A DNA stretch of 64,000 nt from Elmis aenea (Eukaryota > Arthropoda > Insecta > Coleoptera > Elmidae): contig OX393579.1 in assembly GCA_947652605.1 (NCBI GenBank), forward strand, positions 22,093,674 to 22,157,673. The letters run 5' to 3'. Of this stretch, positions 9,961 to 22,869 are shown one piece after another. The translations under genes were made by a program, and so were the position numbers. A model generated the notes under the pieces. The model was not told the DNA's origin, ran no database searches, and saw nothing but the letters and a program-made list of their open reading frames with translations. Position 1 is the first letter of the stretch. Each line of letters starts with the position of its first letter.

Positions 9961-11585
9961 GTGTTGTAAAAATACTATACATTATTTTATAATATTTCTG
10001 TCATGTTTATTATATGTCGATTCCTGCTGTACCATATGCAGTGATGTCGTCAAATTACCGTGTTTAATGTTGTTTGAATATACTGTCATTTATTAGCATA
10101 GGTCCTTAGATTCTATCATGACAAATTCACGTGCATGAGATTTCAGTTGTTTTAGTATATATTACGAGCGCTGTTGTTTTGTTAGTTTTACATAGAAACA
10201 CGACATTTTATTATACGGCCATTATATTTACCAACTATTATATTTTTACTAAACTTTATGACGTATTTAAAAAGTTTTTGTATTTTAATACGTTTTTCGT
10301 TCAATAAAATTACGTTGACATTTTCTTATATCATATTCATTTTAAATATTACATTTAGCAAACGATGTGACGTGAAATACGGATAAGTCTCGCTGAAAGT
10401 TTAATAAAACAACACTTGATTAAAAAGCAAATTTAATATCAGCATTTTATTGCAAAAGCGAATTTGCTAAACCATAAAATTGGATTAATTTTGCTAGCTT
10501 TTGCAATTTACGGTCAACGAAAACGTCTAAAAAAAGTTTAAACGACAGATGCTGAAGCTTTTCGTATTACTACTACAGTCAAGGCATGAAGTCGTGCCCT
10601 AGATTTTAATTTTAATTGCCATAATACAAGTTGTTTGCACAGCATTCTTATATGTAGCTTAACTCCCGTCTTCTTATGCTATTTTTAGAATTAAACGCGC
10701 CAATTTTTATCGCGTTTGTGTAATCCAATGTTTAATTTTTATCTAAGTGTACTTGTGATGTCATTTAACAACAAGCGGTGTTGAGAAATTCGTGAATATT
10801 TTGGTGCAAATTAACAAATAACTCAACCGTTCCCCAATATCCCGGGAGCTTTTATTATATTTAATGTTGAATGACATTAGGGTAGAAATTTAGATTTTGT
10901 TGTACCATTATTCTAGAGTAGAATCTCTTAAATTTTTGAGATTTCTACAGATATTTGTTGTTTTTTTTTCTACATTTTATTTTGGTTTAAGCCAGTACAA
11001 GTCGAATAAATATGTGTACACGAGACACGAGTAGTTGTTGCACAAAAATTAGTCTAAACCTGTAAGTGATTCATATTTATTACTTTGTAGCTTTTCCGCT
11101 GCGTTTTCTAGTTTATTTTATTATTACCTAATGTATCCTTGTAAAATATTTCTCACCTCCTTCCTTAACACTTTCGCTGTTGACTGTGAACTAACGTCGT
11201 ACGACTGTTGCTGGCAGCGTCCTCGGATATCTTTAGACATAAAGCGAATAATACTGCTATGTACTTTAAAAATGCATACTCATATCTAGAAAGTTCTTTT
11301 CAAAAAAAGAAAACCAAAATCTGAGGATGGGGAAGTGATAAGTATCTCAGACCAGCAAAAAATACAAAAATTCTTCTGTTTGTAGAAATTTTTTGGAATG
11401 CAAATTTGTTCTTCCAATTATTTTCTTTACCTACATTGTATCAAACGATTGGTTAAAATAATTTTTTTGATGATCCCTAATAAACTTTTTTATTTGTTAT
11501 GGGCGCCTTATTGGACTTTTATGCTGCCATTTGACGAATTTTCTGATGACACAATGACACAATGATAATCAAATTTTAGAAAAAT
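9960..11585. other. No identifiable feature
   Basis: A long AT-rich stretch. TTAACACTTTCGCTG at 11165 resembles a piggyBac-type terminus, and its inverse (GGCAGCGAAAGTGTTAA) is near 29134, 18 kb away. I do not call an element from this pair. Confidence 0.4.
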
Positions 11586-11589
11586 TCAC

Positions 11590-12032
11590 TAACATACCAA
11601 GTGTTCCGATTAAATATCTAAATCCTTTTCCAAGACATACTTCAAAGACAAAACCTGGATGTTGTAAAACATAGTCTTGTAACTCGGCGGTTCCCAAACT
11701 TAGCAGCGGATATTCATTCATGTTTTGCTGATTGCAAAATTCAGTAAGATCCTTGCTGCCAAATTTTACTCTGACCGCATTGTCGCAAGACAGCTCAATA
11801 AATATTTCTTCTTCTGCACAAGTAAATTCGGATTAAGCTTGGCTCTAAATGGGTCTTGATACCATGCGAGTTTGTCGATATCATCTTCTAAAAACATTTT
11901 TTTAAACCACTTGATAATCTGTGATAGGTGATCCTCAATAACCAATTTTATATTGCAAGAGACTTTAAGTTCATTGGAGACCACGAACTGCTGCAACAAG
12001 GAGAAACAATGTTTGCCACCGTCTTCATTCAT
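11590..12032 (-). pseudogene. hAT transposase C-terminal (dimerisation) region, degenerate
   Basis: On the minus strand, an open frame of 88 codons starting at 12032 contains HLSQIIKWFKKMF, DDIDKLAWYQDPF and LNPNLL. This is the pattern 'hL..l...F...F.ed...l.W..dPF' found before the dimerisation region of ZBED5/SCAND3/FAM200-type hAT transposases. After a one-base frameshift near 11790 the similarity continues as SCDNAVRVKFGSKDLTEFC and NEYPLLS, matching 'lkl.F....l.eFW......YP.Ls'. The usual final CESGFS-like motif is not seen; the reading dissolves after about 11600. No inverted termini were found for it. Its stop, frameshift and missing N terminus make it a fossil. The family may be related to the hAT N-terminal piece at 62521-62667. 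Confidence 0.7.
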
Positions 12033-12049
12033 TTTTCTTCTCCATAGGA

Positions 12050-14475
12050 TTATTTTTAATCTAAAAGCTAACCTTCTCAGTTAATTTTAAAATATACATG
12101 TTGCCTTCCTGCAAAAAGAGATTCAACGCATTGAATTTTTAAAAAGTCACACAAGTATGCTAGTTTCGCCAAAAAAATGTGTTTCCGTTTCCACAAAGTG
12201 TATGGCATACCCGTATTTTTCTTTTAAAAAAAAATGCAGATTTCTTGCCGAAATTGAAACTTAGTGTACATACATTTTATTATAACGGTTGTATTATTAT
12301 TATTTCTATGTATGTATTTTGAATAACTGTTGGATTTTTTTGCGGTTGCAAAAGTTGTCTAATATTGGAATATTTCGCCGCCCCTGTAATCCAGTCACCG
12401 CACCCCAGGCCACCACGACGCACAGTTTGGGTACCGCTGTTTTTAATACATCAAAATCAAATAACTGCAAACTTTCCCTATTTTTCATGTTAAGGCATAC
12501 ATCACCCTACATATAACTATAGTATACACACATGTACTCGCATATTACAAATATATATGTACCTACGTTTAGTTAAAAACCCAAATATCTTTTTTATCAG
12601 TAGATTCTCTTTTTGATAAGTTCCAAACTAGTTTGCTGCATTTCGTCTTGAAACTAGTATAGATATTTATCGACAAAAAACACTGTAAATAAATAAGACA
12701 AGTGACTTAACGAAACCTATAGTGATCACTTAAGATAATTATCAAATTTGCCCTAAAGTAGTCATATTTTTATCGCATTTAAGCTTTTTGTTGGCATATT
12801 TAATTTGTAAGAACTTATTACAAACTGACCTCCGTTAATTAAAATATTACAACAAAAAGTTTTAAATAACTGGTGATTACTAAAATGCTTAATTTCATTG
12901 TGTATTTCCCAAAGTCTAAAAATAAGTATTTTATGAATAGTATTAAGAGCAAATATATCTCGAATCTCATGAAACTAATTATTATTTTCTCGTCTTACAC
13001 AAGAGTGTTAAAAGTACTAATTGTTTTACGACTGAACGCAATTTTTGTTTGTTTAGAAACCTCGATACGACAAAACATTTCTTATCTGCTCGTTTGATAA
13101 CAAACATTCTATAAATAGAAACAATTTTGTTGTGAAAAATATTTAAAAATGAACTTCCATGCGATAAGATCGTCCTTAAAACTTCCTGAAAATCTCTTAA
13201 CGACCACAACGTCTGATATAAAATTGTTGTGAATAGTTATCAAAAGGTAAAGAGAAAATTCATGCAGTGATAAGTTACTAAAAATAACTTCAGAACCGGA
13301 TGCTGTTATAAACTGCCTTGATTAAGTTTACCGCATGTAAATCCGATAAATATTTAGTATTTTGTTAGCAGTACAGTTATTCTCTGGACTGTTCACTGAC
13401 AACTGTTGAAATTAAAGTAACTTTCTGTGTAAAATTTTGAATTTGTGCAAGTTAGCGAAACTTTCTGATTGGATTTGCGTGTTTTTAAACTTTTTGAACG
13501 TAGTGGTATTAAAAATAATCTTGTAGCAAGATTTAAATATCTAAATAACTTTGGAAAACAAAGTGCATCTTCCAGATAGAAAAATAAGTTATACAACAGG
13601 TGTGTGGTGCGTTGTCTTACATAACCTGTATGTTGTTTTGTTCATATCGCTTTATTTCTCATTAATTATACAAAGTTTTGTTGAAGATAACGTTCTGCGC
13701 AGAAAAACTATAGCCTAGTTTTTGGTTTTATTTTTGTATGGCAGTCTCAATTACAAGCATTGGTTAAATATAATGTTTTGTTTTACTTTCATATCAGCAG
13801 CGTTCTAAAATTAGCAGCGTATACAAATTTCGTATGTTTGATAAGATATCTCCGTGTTGAAATTAAACATGAAAAATGTACGTACAATAATTTTTAGCCA
13901 CACAAATATGCTTGTAGTGTTGCAATATTTGGCTTGTGACATAATCATTGTATTTATAGTTCGACCATATTTAATTTTGTCTTCTATTGATTCAGGATAT
14001 CCACAAAATAAATACATAGTTTTTCGTGCATTTTTCTGTGAAGTATAAAAAAAATAGCTCGTTCTTTTTAATAACCTTTTTCGTAACGCTTTTCTTTTGC
14101 GCTGCATTTTGTGCGTAAATACTTTAATTTTTATTAAACGCATAGGGGAAATGGTTGGATTGAGTCAGGGTTAGTCCAGTACAACGAAATAAATTATTTG
14201 TTTGTAATTGTTTGGTTAATGTATGTGATTCATGTTGTCAGCAAGTTTATATATTAAATAAAAAATCACGTATTAAAACAAAAATGCCTTAGTGACGAAG
14301 CAGTGCGAATCAAAAAACTGTTAAGATATTGAAACACAATTTTAAATAAATTGTGATTTTTCATTTTTGTCAAGTAAGCGTTATAACAAGAGCTTGTTTT
14401 AGGTCTTCCTTTAGTGATACTTTCGAACTTTGACCATCACTAGCCGAAAGCTAATACTAGTCAACCTAAAATTTT
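12050..14475. other. No confident feature; possible hAT ends near 12370-12440
   Basis: Strings TTTCGCCGCCCCTG (ending 12387) and GTTTGGGTACCGCTG (ending 12440) look like right termini of hAT elements, but no matching left ends or duplications were found. The remainder is AT-rich, with short frames on both strands that overlap one another and match nothing I recognise. Confidence 0.35.
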
Positions 14476-14480
14476 TTATA

Positions 14481-14850
14481 CACCGGTTGATTCAGTTTGA
14501 CTGTCGCACCCCCATAACTTTGTTATTTTAAGAGGAAACCCCTTTAAACCTTATATTTTTGTGAATCAGGGAAATGCTCTATTTACATAAAATAACATTT
14601 AAATGTTTTTTTTACGATAAAATCTATCAGACCCAACTTTTTTTTAAATTACATGGTATACTTTTTTATTTAATCTGTTAACGAATTTAATTTTAATTCC
14701 GATCCTGCATTAATAAATTAATATTAACATAGGTACATAACAACGTTTTTGGGAAAATTAGTTTTAAAATTATTTATTGCGTCGTTGTATGTGACTAGAC
14801 AAAACACGACCAAATCTTACAGTTGCAATGTAACTAATAACGTAAATGTA
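14481..14850. mobile_element. Solitary half (left arm) of TA-palindrome family E
   Basis: It begins just after TTATA with CACCGGTTGATTCAGTTTGA and matches the left arm of the complete palindrome at 37806-38675 (CTGTCGCACC-CCATAACTTT, TTATTTTAAGA-GAAACCCC). It continues to the apex-proximal GTTGTATGTGACTAGACAAA. No inverted partner follows. Confidence 0.7.
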
Positions 14851-14859
14851 CTGGAAAAA

Positions 14860-15478
14860 ATTAGTAAATATTGGAACAAAAAATAAAAAGACTTCAGTCA
14901 ATTTTAATCACTCTTTTCAATCATGCGAAACTATTCAAGCATGATAAATTTAAATTCACCTTCCGGTGTTTTTGTATTTTAAAGGTTACTTTATTTCAAA
15001 AACCCAGGTTTATTGTTATTAATTTTTATTTAAGTAATTTAGTACTCTTTTAAAGTAATGTAATAATATTATTTATAAGTCTATTCGTGCGCCCTAAAGC
15101 TTGCAAATACACAAACCGTACTAAAACCCCACAGCTATCTTCGACAAAATTAAATAACGCCGCCAAATTATGACTATTGAATTATTTTTGTCCTTTTAAT
15201 AACAAGTTTTTTAAATTTCATAATTTTGTATTACTATTCACAAAAAAGCTAACGTGCCTCTCATGACTATACTTAAATATTGTATTTCTAATTATATATC
15301 CATTAATGTATTTATACTGGCCCTTAAATTTTAATAATAGGTTCTTAAATGTAAGTTCTTCGAGTATTTTATATATCGTGGATATAATTGGCCCACCCAG
15401 TTTAAAATAAATGTTAACCCAGCAGTAATTAAACTGAAGAATAAGCTAGGGCACATTTTGAGACATTAGTTAAATTAT
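14860..15478. other. No identifiable feature
   Basis: AT-rich; nothing recognised. Confidence 0.4.
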
Positions 15479-15480
15479 AC

Positions 15481-16199
15481 TAAGGGAGGGTCACGATACG
15501 TTGTCGCTAGAATTTGATTAAGGCTGTTTATTGCATCAAGGACATCAAAACTAAATGTTTTCCAGAGTTATACGTGCCACTGGCCATTTACTTCTGAAAA
15601 ATAGGGGAAAAACTGAAAAATTGGTATAAAAAGGTCATTTTTGCGACCGCGTTGGCCATGAAAGCGTCAGAGATCAAATCAAAATTCTCCTTCTTACCAA
15701 TGCGCGCATCCTTTGCAAGTAAAATGGTGCAAAGTTTTTGAAAAAATCTTGAACGGTTCCGGAGAAAAACGTCAAAGACGAAACCCCTGCAAAAGCGCTA
15801 TGATTCGAGAAGTTGTCGTAAATCTGTATAACTACATACCTATGTCTATGCGACTTGCATAGGCGTTTAACATAGGGAAAACCGTTTTTACAAAGGCCTC
15901 GTTTTTCGCGTTTTTCTCCAGAACCGTTTAAGATTTTTTCAAAAACTTTACACCATTTTACTAGCAAAGGATGCGCGCATTGGTAAGAAGGGGAATTTTG
16001 ATTTCATGTCTTACGGTTTCATGGCTAACGCGATCGCAAAAATTACCTTTATTATTCAACTTTTCAGTGTTTCCCCTATTTTTCCGAAGAAAATGGCCAG
16101 TGGCACGTATAACTCTGCAAAACATTTAGTTTAGATGTTCTTGATGCACTGCACAGCCTTAATCAAATTCTAGCGACAACGTATCGTGACCTTCCCTGG
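15481..16199. mobile_element. Palindromic element, family A copy 2
   Basis: The same family as 2116-2832. The left arm starts GGGAGGGTCACGATACG and the right arm ends CGTATCGTGACCTTCCCTGG followed by TAA. Arms of about 340 bp face each other around 15840. The left end looks eroded (TAAGGGAGGG where CCAGGGAAGG is expected), so the duplication cannot be confirmed. The inner frames are mirror artefacts. Confidence 0.8.
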
Positions 16200-16204
16200 T
16201 AAGA

Positions 16205-18310
16205 CAAAACTGTCTTTAATAGTAATACAATACAGTTTGTATAGTGTTGACTTAATTTGGTGTTTTTTTTTAGTTGTAAATTGTGAATTTTCAATCGTGC
16301 TATTAAAAGTTGTCAATAAAATTCACTACATATAACAAGTTGAAAACCACTGGTTTATCCTTTAAAGTTAAAGATGTAACTTCAATTATTTTCACATAAC
16401 CATATTAGCTTGATTTTTTTTTTGTCTAACAAACATTAAACATAAAAACATAGCCTCCACACTCCACATAATTTTTACGCCCTATTATAAGTTTTTACGG
16501 TTATTTTATAACTTCTACATAAGTTTCTAAAACACCATAAACTATAAAATCGAATCAAAACAACTTAAACTTAATGTTTTTAATATTTGTTTATACTTTG
16601 GAAAGCTTATGTTGTTCATGATTATGTTAATTTCGTAGTAAACGATTGTTTAATGATTTTGCGTTTAATTTTTAGAATTGTTAACAGGCAAAGTTGCATT
16701 ATTGCAATCGGTGTAAAAACCCACCCAATCGGCACCTATAAACAATTAAAAACATGATATTCTAGAAGAGACAAAAATATATTAATATATTTATAAAACC
16801 AACTAGCGTAAAAAAAAAAGATTGATTAGTAAAAGTTTTTAATTTTTCTAAAATTAAAGAGAGCAGAAGAAAATTTGAAGCAATTTTTATGTCTTTCTCC
16901 TGTAAAAGTTAATCGAATTTAATAGACTTGGCGCTTTTGAGAGAAGCGAAATCAGAAGAAGAATTTGAGGCACCCTGTATAAAACACGTATCGAACAGTA
17001 GTCTACGATGTGTTATTACTTGTAAAAATCATTAAATTAATATTTGTTTTAACAGATAACATTATCGTTACGATAAAAATATATTTCACATAACTTTTAA
17101 AATAAATACGGAACCATTCAGTGAGATATCATTCAAACTACATTGATAACAGAATTTCGTAAGTTGACTGGTAGATAGTTTACTAATATTAAAAAAATGA
17201 CACTTATAATAAACAATGCAGTCGCAGAATGTACAAAACATACAAAATAGCCGTACATCAAAACAACTGAACCTGAAGTAGAATCTTTTGTTAAGCAACG
17301 CTTCAATATTTTAAATGTCAATGCAATAGCACGCGGATGTATTAAAGAGTACTTTTTAAATTTATCATAATCCGCTATTATATTTTTAACTCTGGTCTAT
17401 CTGTTTCCGTTCTGAAAATACCGCCGCCATTTAAACAAAGTAGCGTTGCCAGAGGTCCGTTCTTTATTTAGATATGACAATTTACTAGTGTAGTGTTCGT
17501 ATAAATAATTTGCTATTTTAGTAACCATCATCGCGGTAAGAGGTAAATATCTCATTTTTAACTCGGACAAACTTGCGATTATTTATCGTTACGAGTTTTT
17601 ATTTTGTACACGTGTATCGCATAAAAATATCAAAGTACAATAGAGATATACTTGAAATAAAATTTGTTTTATCGTCGGCGAGTTTTTTTTTACTGTATTT
17701 TTTTTATGTCAATTTAACTTATAGATAGAAAAATATTACGTTCCTTAAACATATTTTGAAATATTTTGTCCTTGTCTATTAATAGTTAACCTACTTTTTA
17801 AATATTTCGTGCAAAAACGTTTTTAAGTTAAATAAAAAAACACCGTATTATACTTCCTCATTCCGGTTTATACAATTTTATTTTGTACAGCAAAGGTTGG
17901 AAACATGTTAATCGCAGTTAAACATTGAATCGCCAAATTCAAAACAAAGTAACAATATGTAAACACTTTTTTCATTAAAACGATATTTTGAAACCCCTTA
18001 TTACCCTAAGGATGGAATTAAAATAATTTTAAAGTAACTGATTCCTGGTATTTATTTTGCGTCCCAAATCCTGATATATTACGTTCTGGTTTGTTCAAAT
18101 TCTATAATACTGTTACCGTTTTGCTAGCTAAACGTATGCTTGAAAGTAAACTAATAAGTGTGTGATTATTTAAAATCAGGAAAGACTGCATACCGACAAC
18201 AATAGAACGAAGCTCGTATTGCGCATCATAATGAAAATATACTGCTCAAAACAATTAACGTATATTTCAGATGTTAATTTTGCAAACTTTTACATGATGA
18301 TTTCGATTAC
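16205..18310. other. No confident feature; one orphan foldback end
   Basis: CACCCTGTATA at 16971 is an isolated end of the TA-palindrome type. A GC-richer patch at 17420-17460 (CCGCCGCCATTT, AGCGTTGCCAGAGG) could belong to a host exon or promoter, but no frame or splice structure supports that. The rest is unassigned. Confidence 0.4.
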
Positions 18311-18319
18311 CCAAAAAAA

Positions 18320-18880
18320 CAGGGGTTTGGAGCGGAGCGCGGAGCTGGAGCGCGGAGCAGTGGAGCAATAGGTTTTTGCCCGGAGCGGGAGCGGAGCCCG
18401 GAGCAAATAATTTTGATTGCTCCACTGCTCCACTTTACTGTTATAAACTACAATTATTTTTTTTATGAATTAATCTCATGGGTATAGTATTTAATAAAAT
18501 TATAAATAAACTAAATTTGATTTTTTTGAAGTAAAATTATTATAATGTAACTTTTCTGAATATTAATTTTCATTATTTTGTATTTGAATTTTGAAAAATA
18601 TTAAAGAACTTTATTTTTCTTTTTTTTACTTTTAAAGATCAATAATTTGTTCATTTATTTCACTTCACTCGTTTCTTAGGGTCAAATAATTTTTGGTCCA
18701 TTTCCACATATCTCATAAAATTTTAGCTTTGTTTTAAAAAACCAATTTTTAAATAAAAAAACTTATTTTATTAATATTTGGAGCGCGGAGCGGAGCAGGA
18801 GCGGAGCTGGAGCAGGCATCTTGATGCCGGAGCGGAGCTGGAGCGGAGCAACTAAAAAATTGGACTGCTCCAAACCCCTG
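18320..18880. mobile_element. hAT MITE built of GGAGCGGAGC repeats
   Basis: Termini CAGGGGTTTGGAGC (left, and inverted at right) match over 14 bases and are flanked by CAAAAAAA at 18312-18319 and 18881-18888. The subterminal 60-100 bp at each end are short GGAGC/GGAGCG repeats in direct orientation at both ends; the complementary GCTCCACTGCTCC follows the left block. The interior is AT-rich without coding potential. Confidence 0.9.
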
Positions 18881-18889
18881 CAAAAAAAC

Positions 18890-20030
18890 ATTGAGATTAT
18901 TTAACAAGTACTCTAATATTTAATAATATGAACTATGCCTACCTACGTTAAGTTATTAAAACTGTGTTCCCACTTTTCCTTGGAATCAAGTTTTATTTGT
19001 TAGGAGTACAATGTAAGTTATATACAGTGTTTACAAAAAGTAACGTAACGGGTCAGTATCTCGTCTTGTGATAACTTTATTAAAAAAAATATTTTCAAAT
19101 GTACAGTGTTTTGTTTTTGCGCACCGATACGTCACTTTGTTTTCTTAAATAGAGCGTCCTATACATTTCGTATTTTTTGGTGTAAAATTATTAAATTCTC
19201 TTTTAAAAATGTTGTAGGTATTTTGTACCTAAAATCAATAATGTTTAAGTTAATTTAGTTTTTACAAAAATATTGACAGGAACAGGTCTCTAAAAAATAT
19301 TAATATTTCACAACTTAGCAATGTCAGAACGAATTCCTTTGTTGACAGTAAGTAGTACGTTTGTTCAACAAGCGATTTAAAACCAATTCATAGATAAGTA
19401 GGTACATGAACTAGTTTATTCGCATGTGTGAACTATGTGTTAATAAATGTGTTGGCCAGTATTAGCCGTTGTTAGAAAGCTTTTACACTGTAAATGGCAT
19501 TTGTGTCATTGTGTCTATTGGGTTCATAGAAATGTACGCATTGCCAGTGTAAACATCTTAAAAAAGCAATACTAACACGGGATTGGGAGCATAGCTACCA
19601 AAGCTTACGTTATTTATGAACAGCGTATGCGTATAAAAATCCAAGCGCTAGTACATGCCTTCTTTCACGTACTGTTTTGACCATACACTGACTAGTTTAT
19701 GTATTGATTTTATAAAAGTTGAAACAGCCGACTAACCGTCCGGTGAACTATCAGCGACTGTGCTGGAACGCGATATCGATACTGCGCAGAATCCTGATAG
19801 TATATTGGATGGTACATAGCCTTGTTGGAACAAACCTAACGTTTTCTTGCGCAGAAATTAGTTGTTCCTTATGGAAATCGTCTTTCAGATAAACAGCTCG
19901 TGTTCGAATTTAAGTTCTTTGATCCAGATGTAGACAGTCCCGAAACTAGAGGTTTTATCGCCAAATGCATAACCTTGCTGGAACAAACCTAATATAGTTA
20001 TGGTTGTTGACCAGTTAGAATTTTAAAATA
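18890..20030. other. Unassigned; a 27-bp direct repeat at 19813 and 19967
   Basis: CATAGCCTTGTTGGAACAAA and CATAACCTTGCTGGAACAAA, each followed by CCTAA, lie about 154 bp apart. The segment between is less AT-rich and contains several alternative frames, none long. A possible foldback end (TATACAGTGTTTAC) lies near 19020. No gene is called. Confidence 0.4.
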
Positions 20031-20076
20031 ATATACAGTGTTTCTTATGTTCTGTTCATTTGACTAAACTTCAAAC

Positions 20077-21537
20077 CAGGGATGGAAAACGTAACGTAAC
20101 GATACCCGATAACGTTATAATAACGATTCAACTATAATTTTTTATACAATAACGTAACGATATTTTTATAACGTTATATAACGTTATAATAACCGATAAC
20201 GTTTCATTGAAAGTTATTTTGTATCGTTATTCTCTAGAAATTAAATTTTTATATGGCGATCTTTTTATTTTTAGAATATAATATTTTGTTTGTATATAAG
20301 AAATTAAAATGAAACTAAAATATCTCAACGTAATTTGTACTATTTTTTAAATTTACATTTACAGATCCTAAAAATAATGTCAGTTACAAATAATAATTAT
20401 TTTTATACAGCACGTTTCTTAAATAATGCGAAAAAAATCGGGAGGTGATTCCTTATCAAAAATTAAGGATCTTTCATATAATTTTTTTTATCTTTAGGGC
20501 TTCCTTTCGGAGTTACACCCCCCTAAAGGGGATCGGTTAAATTGGGTTTTTATTTTATTTCTCTTTGTATAAATGTAGGAGAATGATATTCGGTAGATGT
20601 TCTATACTTATTAAAAGGTTTGCCATAGTAATATTTTTAATCATCTTCCACCTTCACAGGGGGCTGAAAAGTGCGACCCCTGTTGGTTTTTTTATCAAAA
20701 CTTTTTGGTGGGTTGAAATCTAGCAATTTATTTTTTTTTTTTGAAAACTTGATTATTTTAGAAGTTTTTTTTATTCTTTTCTCGTTAAACCTACAGTTTT
20801 TGAGTAAAAAATTATATGAATGAACTTGACCATCAAATATTCCAATATAAAACAATTCATTTTGGTGGTTACCATGGTTTGTTTATGTTCATATTTGGTA
20901 GAAGTGACAGGTGTAATTCATTTTGACGTTTACGCGGTGACAACGCTAAAACGCCCGTCAAATCTACCCAATATGAATATAAACATCATTCTCACTCATT
21001 TGATTTCTTACTCAAAACTCAAAACTAAAGAATAAAAAAAGGTTCGAAAGAAATTAAACATACAAAAAAAATGTAAATTGCAAAATTTCAACTCACCAAA
21101 AAGTTCTGATTAAAAAACCAACAGGGGTCGCACTTTTTAGCCCGTTGTGAAGGTGGAAGATGATTAAAAATATAACTATGGGAAACCTTTTAATAAGTAT
21201 ACCGAATATCATTCTCCTACATTTATCCAAATTTGAGAAATAAAATAAAAACCTAATTTTACCGATCCCCTTTAAGTGGGTGTAACTCCGAAAGGAGACG
21301 TCTAAGAAAAAAAATTTATATAAAAGACCCCATTTAATTTTCGATAAGTAATCACTTCCCGAATTTTTTTGCATTATTTAAGAAACACCCTGTATATCAT
21401 AATTTATGTAACGTTATATAACGTTATATAACATAACAATTCATTTTTTAATGTTATTTATAACGTTATGTAACGAAAACAAATAATAAATAACGTTATA
21501 CAATAACGTAACGATTTAAAACGTTATTCCATCCCTG
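20077..21537. mobile_element. hAT element with AACGTTAT arrays, host of a nested palindrome
   Basis: The left end CAGGGATGGAAAACGTAACG and the right end (reverse complement CAGGGATGGAATAACG) are flanked by perfect 8-bp duplications CTTCAAAC (20069-20076 and 21538-21545). Subterminal regions are dense in TAACGTTAT-type palindromic units (20098-20230 and 21410-21515). A TA-palindrome occupies 20408-21392. Removing it leaves a non-coding element of about 475 bp. Confidence 0.9.
20408..21392. mobile_element. TA-palindrome, family F, nested in hAT
   Basis: The left arm starts CAGCACGTTTCTTAAATAAT after TA; the right arm ends ATTATTTAAGAAACACCCTG before TA. Arms of about 320 bp share GGTGATTCCTTATCAAAAAT-like, TTTCGGAGTTACACCCCC-like and GGCTGAAAAGTGCGACCCC-like segments. 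The unpaired centre spans about 20730-21085. A single arm of the same family is at 53831-54170. Confidence 0.85.
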
Positions 21538-21549
21538 CTTCAAACACGA

Positions 21550-22545
21550 ATATGTCAATTTTTTTAAATGAAACACCCTATATTATTTTACATTTTCGTA
21601 TCGATAATTCAATTATATTTTTTTATTAATTTAAATGCTTAGAGGTTGAAGGTCATAACTTGAAAGGTGCCATAATTCATAAAAAAAGAATGGCATAATG
21701 CCTATGTCAATTAAATAAAATGTTTATTACCTTTCTTCCTCTTTTGCTTAAACCCTTTTAAAAAGTATTACGGTGTACATATTTAAGTGGTATTGCTAGA
21801 AATACATAGTTGATATTTTATATTTTACAGCTTCTTTAATTTACGGAACTTTTTGTACCTGTTAAACGTTGGAAACAAAAAATTATTTAAAAACATCGCA
21901 AGCATTTAACGGTTTCAGTAATTCATGTTTTACTACGATATATTCCACAATATATACCGTAATTGGAGGGAAAAGGTCACCAGTTAAAACCGACCGTCCG
22001 TTAAACGACAAAGTTGTTATATTTTACGTAAAACAGACACATACCTAATAAAAACACCTTAACGATTTACTTAATACGGTGATCAAAATATGAAAAACAA
22101 AAACAACGTCAAAGATAATAAGAAATAATTTGTGTCTTTCATGCCGAATTAGTTTAGTCTTGCTACAATTTTCAAAGTGCTAATTTAAAAAAAATTGTAT
22201 TGTTTAATCGGAATGCCCTTATAACCGACGTTCGTTATTCCAAAAATGTATATCTTGTTAAAATGCAAGGCGTATCCATAGATTATTTATTTTAAAATAA
22301 AAGTACGATACAACTTTTTAATCAGTAATATAATCACCATCATCATTGTCGATAACAGTTCACCATCTTCATCGAATTTGCTATTCCTATCTTGAAAAAT
22401 TGCGCTTCCGTTCTTGAACATGAATACAAATATTTGTTAAAATGATTTTCCATTAATTCAATGCTTTAAAGATTTAGAAAAACGATGAGAAGATTTACAT
22501 CTGGAGACTATGACGTGTATGATAAAACAAGTGCGTAATTGCTTT
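21550..22545. other. No identifiable feature
   Basis: AT-rich. Strings ACCGACCGTCCGTTAAACGAC (21988) and ATAACCGACGTTCGTTATTCC (22221) recall pogo-type termini but form no convincing pair. Confidence 0.35.
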
Positions 22546-22548
22546 GCA

Positions 22549-22861
22549 ACTCGTGTTATGTAGCTTACTTTTTCTACGAACACAATTCATACGATTATAA
22601 CGGCTTTTTGGCTAATATACCCATGTAATTACGTTGTCTTGTCAATTTTGACGTAAGCCTACTTTGACATTTCTAGACAAGTGCGCGTTTAGCTTACTGT
22701 GCGTTATAACTCACTTACTATGGCATACAGGCAGTGTTTGACGTAAGCTACTTCGATCTTTCTAGACAAGGGTGCGTTTTGCTTACCGTGCGTTAAGACT
22801 CGCTTATTATATGCATGCAGGCTGTACGGTAAGAGTCATTTACATTAGTAGTAGCAGAAAA
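22549..22861 (+). repeat. Dispersed repeat, copy 1, with internal tandem duplication
   Basis: It matches the inverted segment at 59357-59590 (CTCGTGTTATGTAGCTTACT, GTAATTACGTTGTCTTGTCA, GACTCTTACCGTACAGC-like). A 90-bp unit (GACGTAAGC... TCTAGACAAG... GCTTAC-GTGCGTTA) occurs twice here, at 22650-22739 and 22740-22825, but once in the other copy. The element type is unknown. Confidence 0.75.
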
Positions 22862-22869
22862 AATTATAT

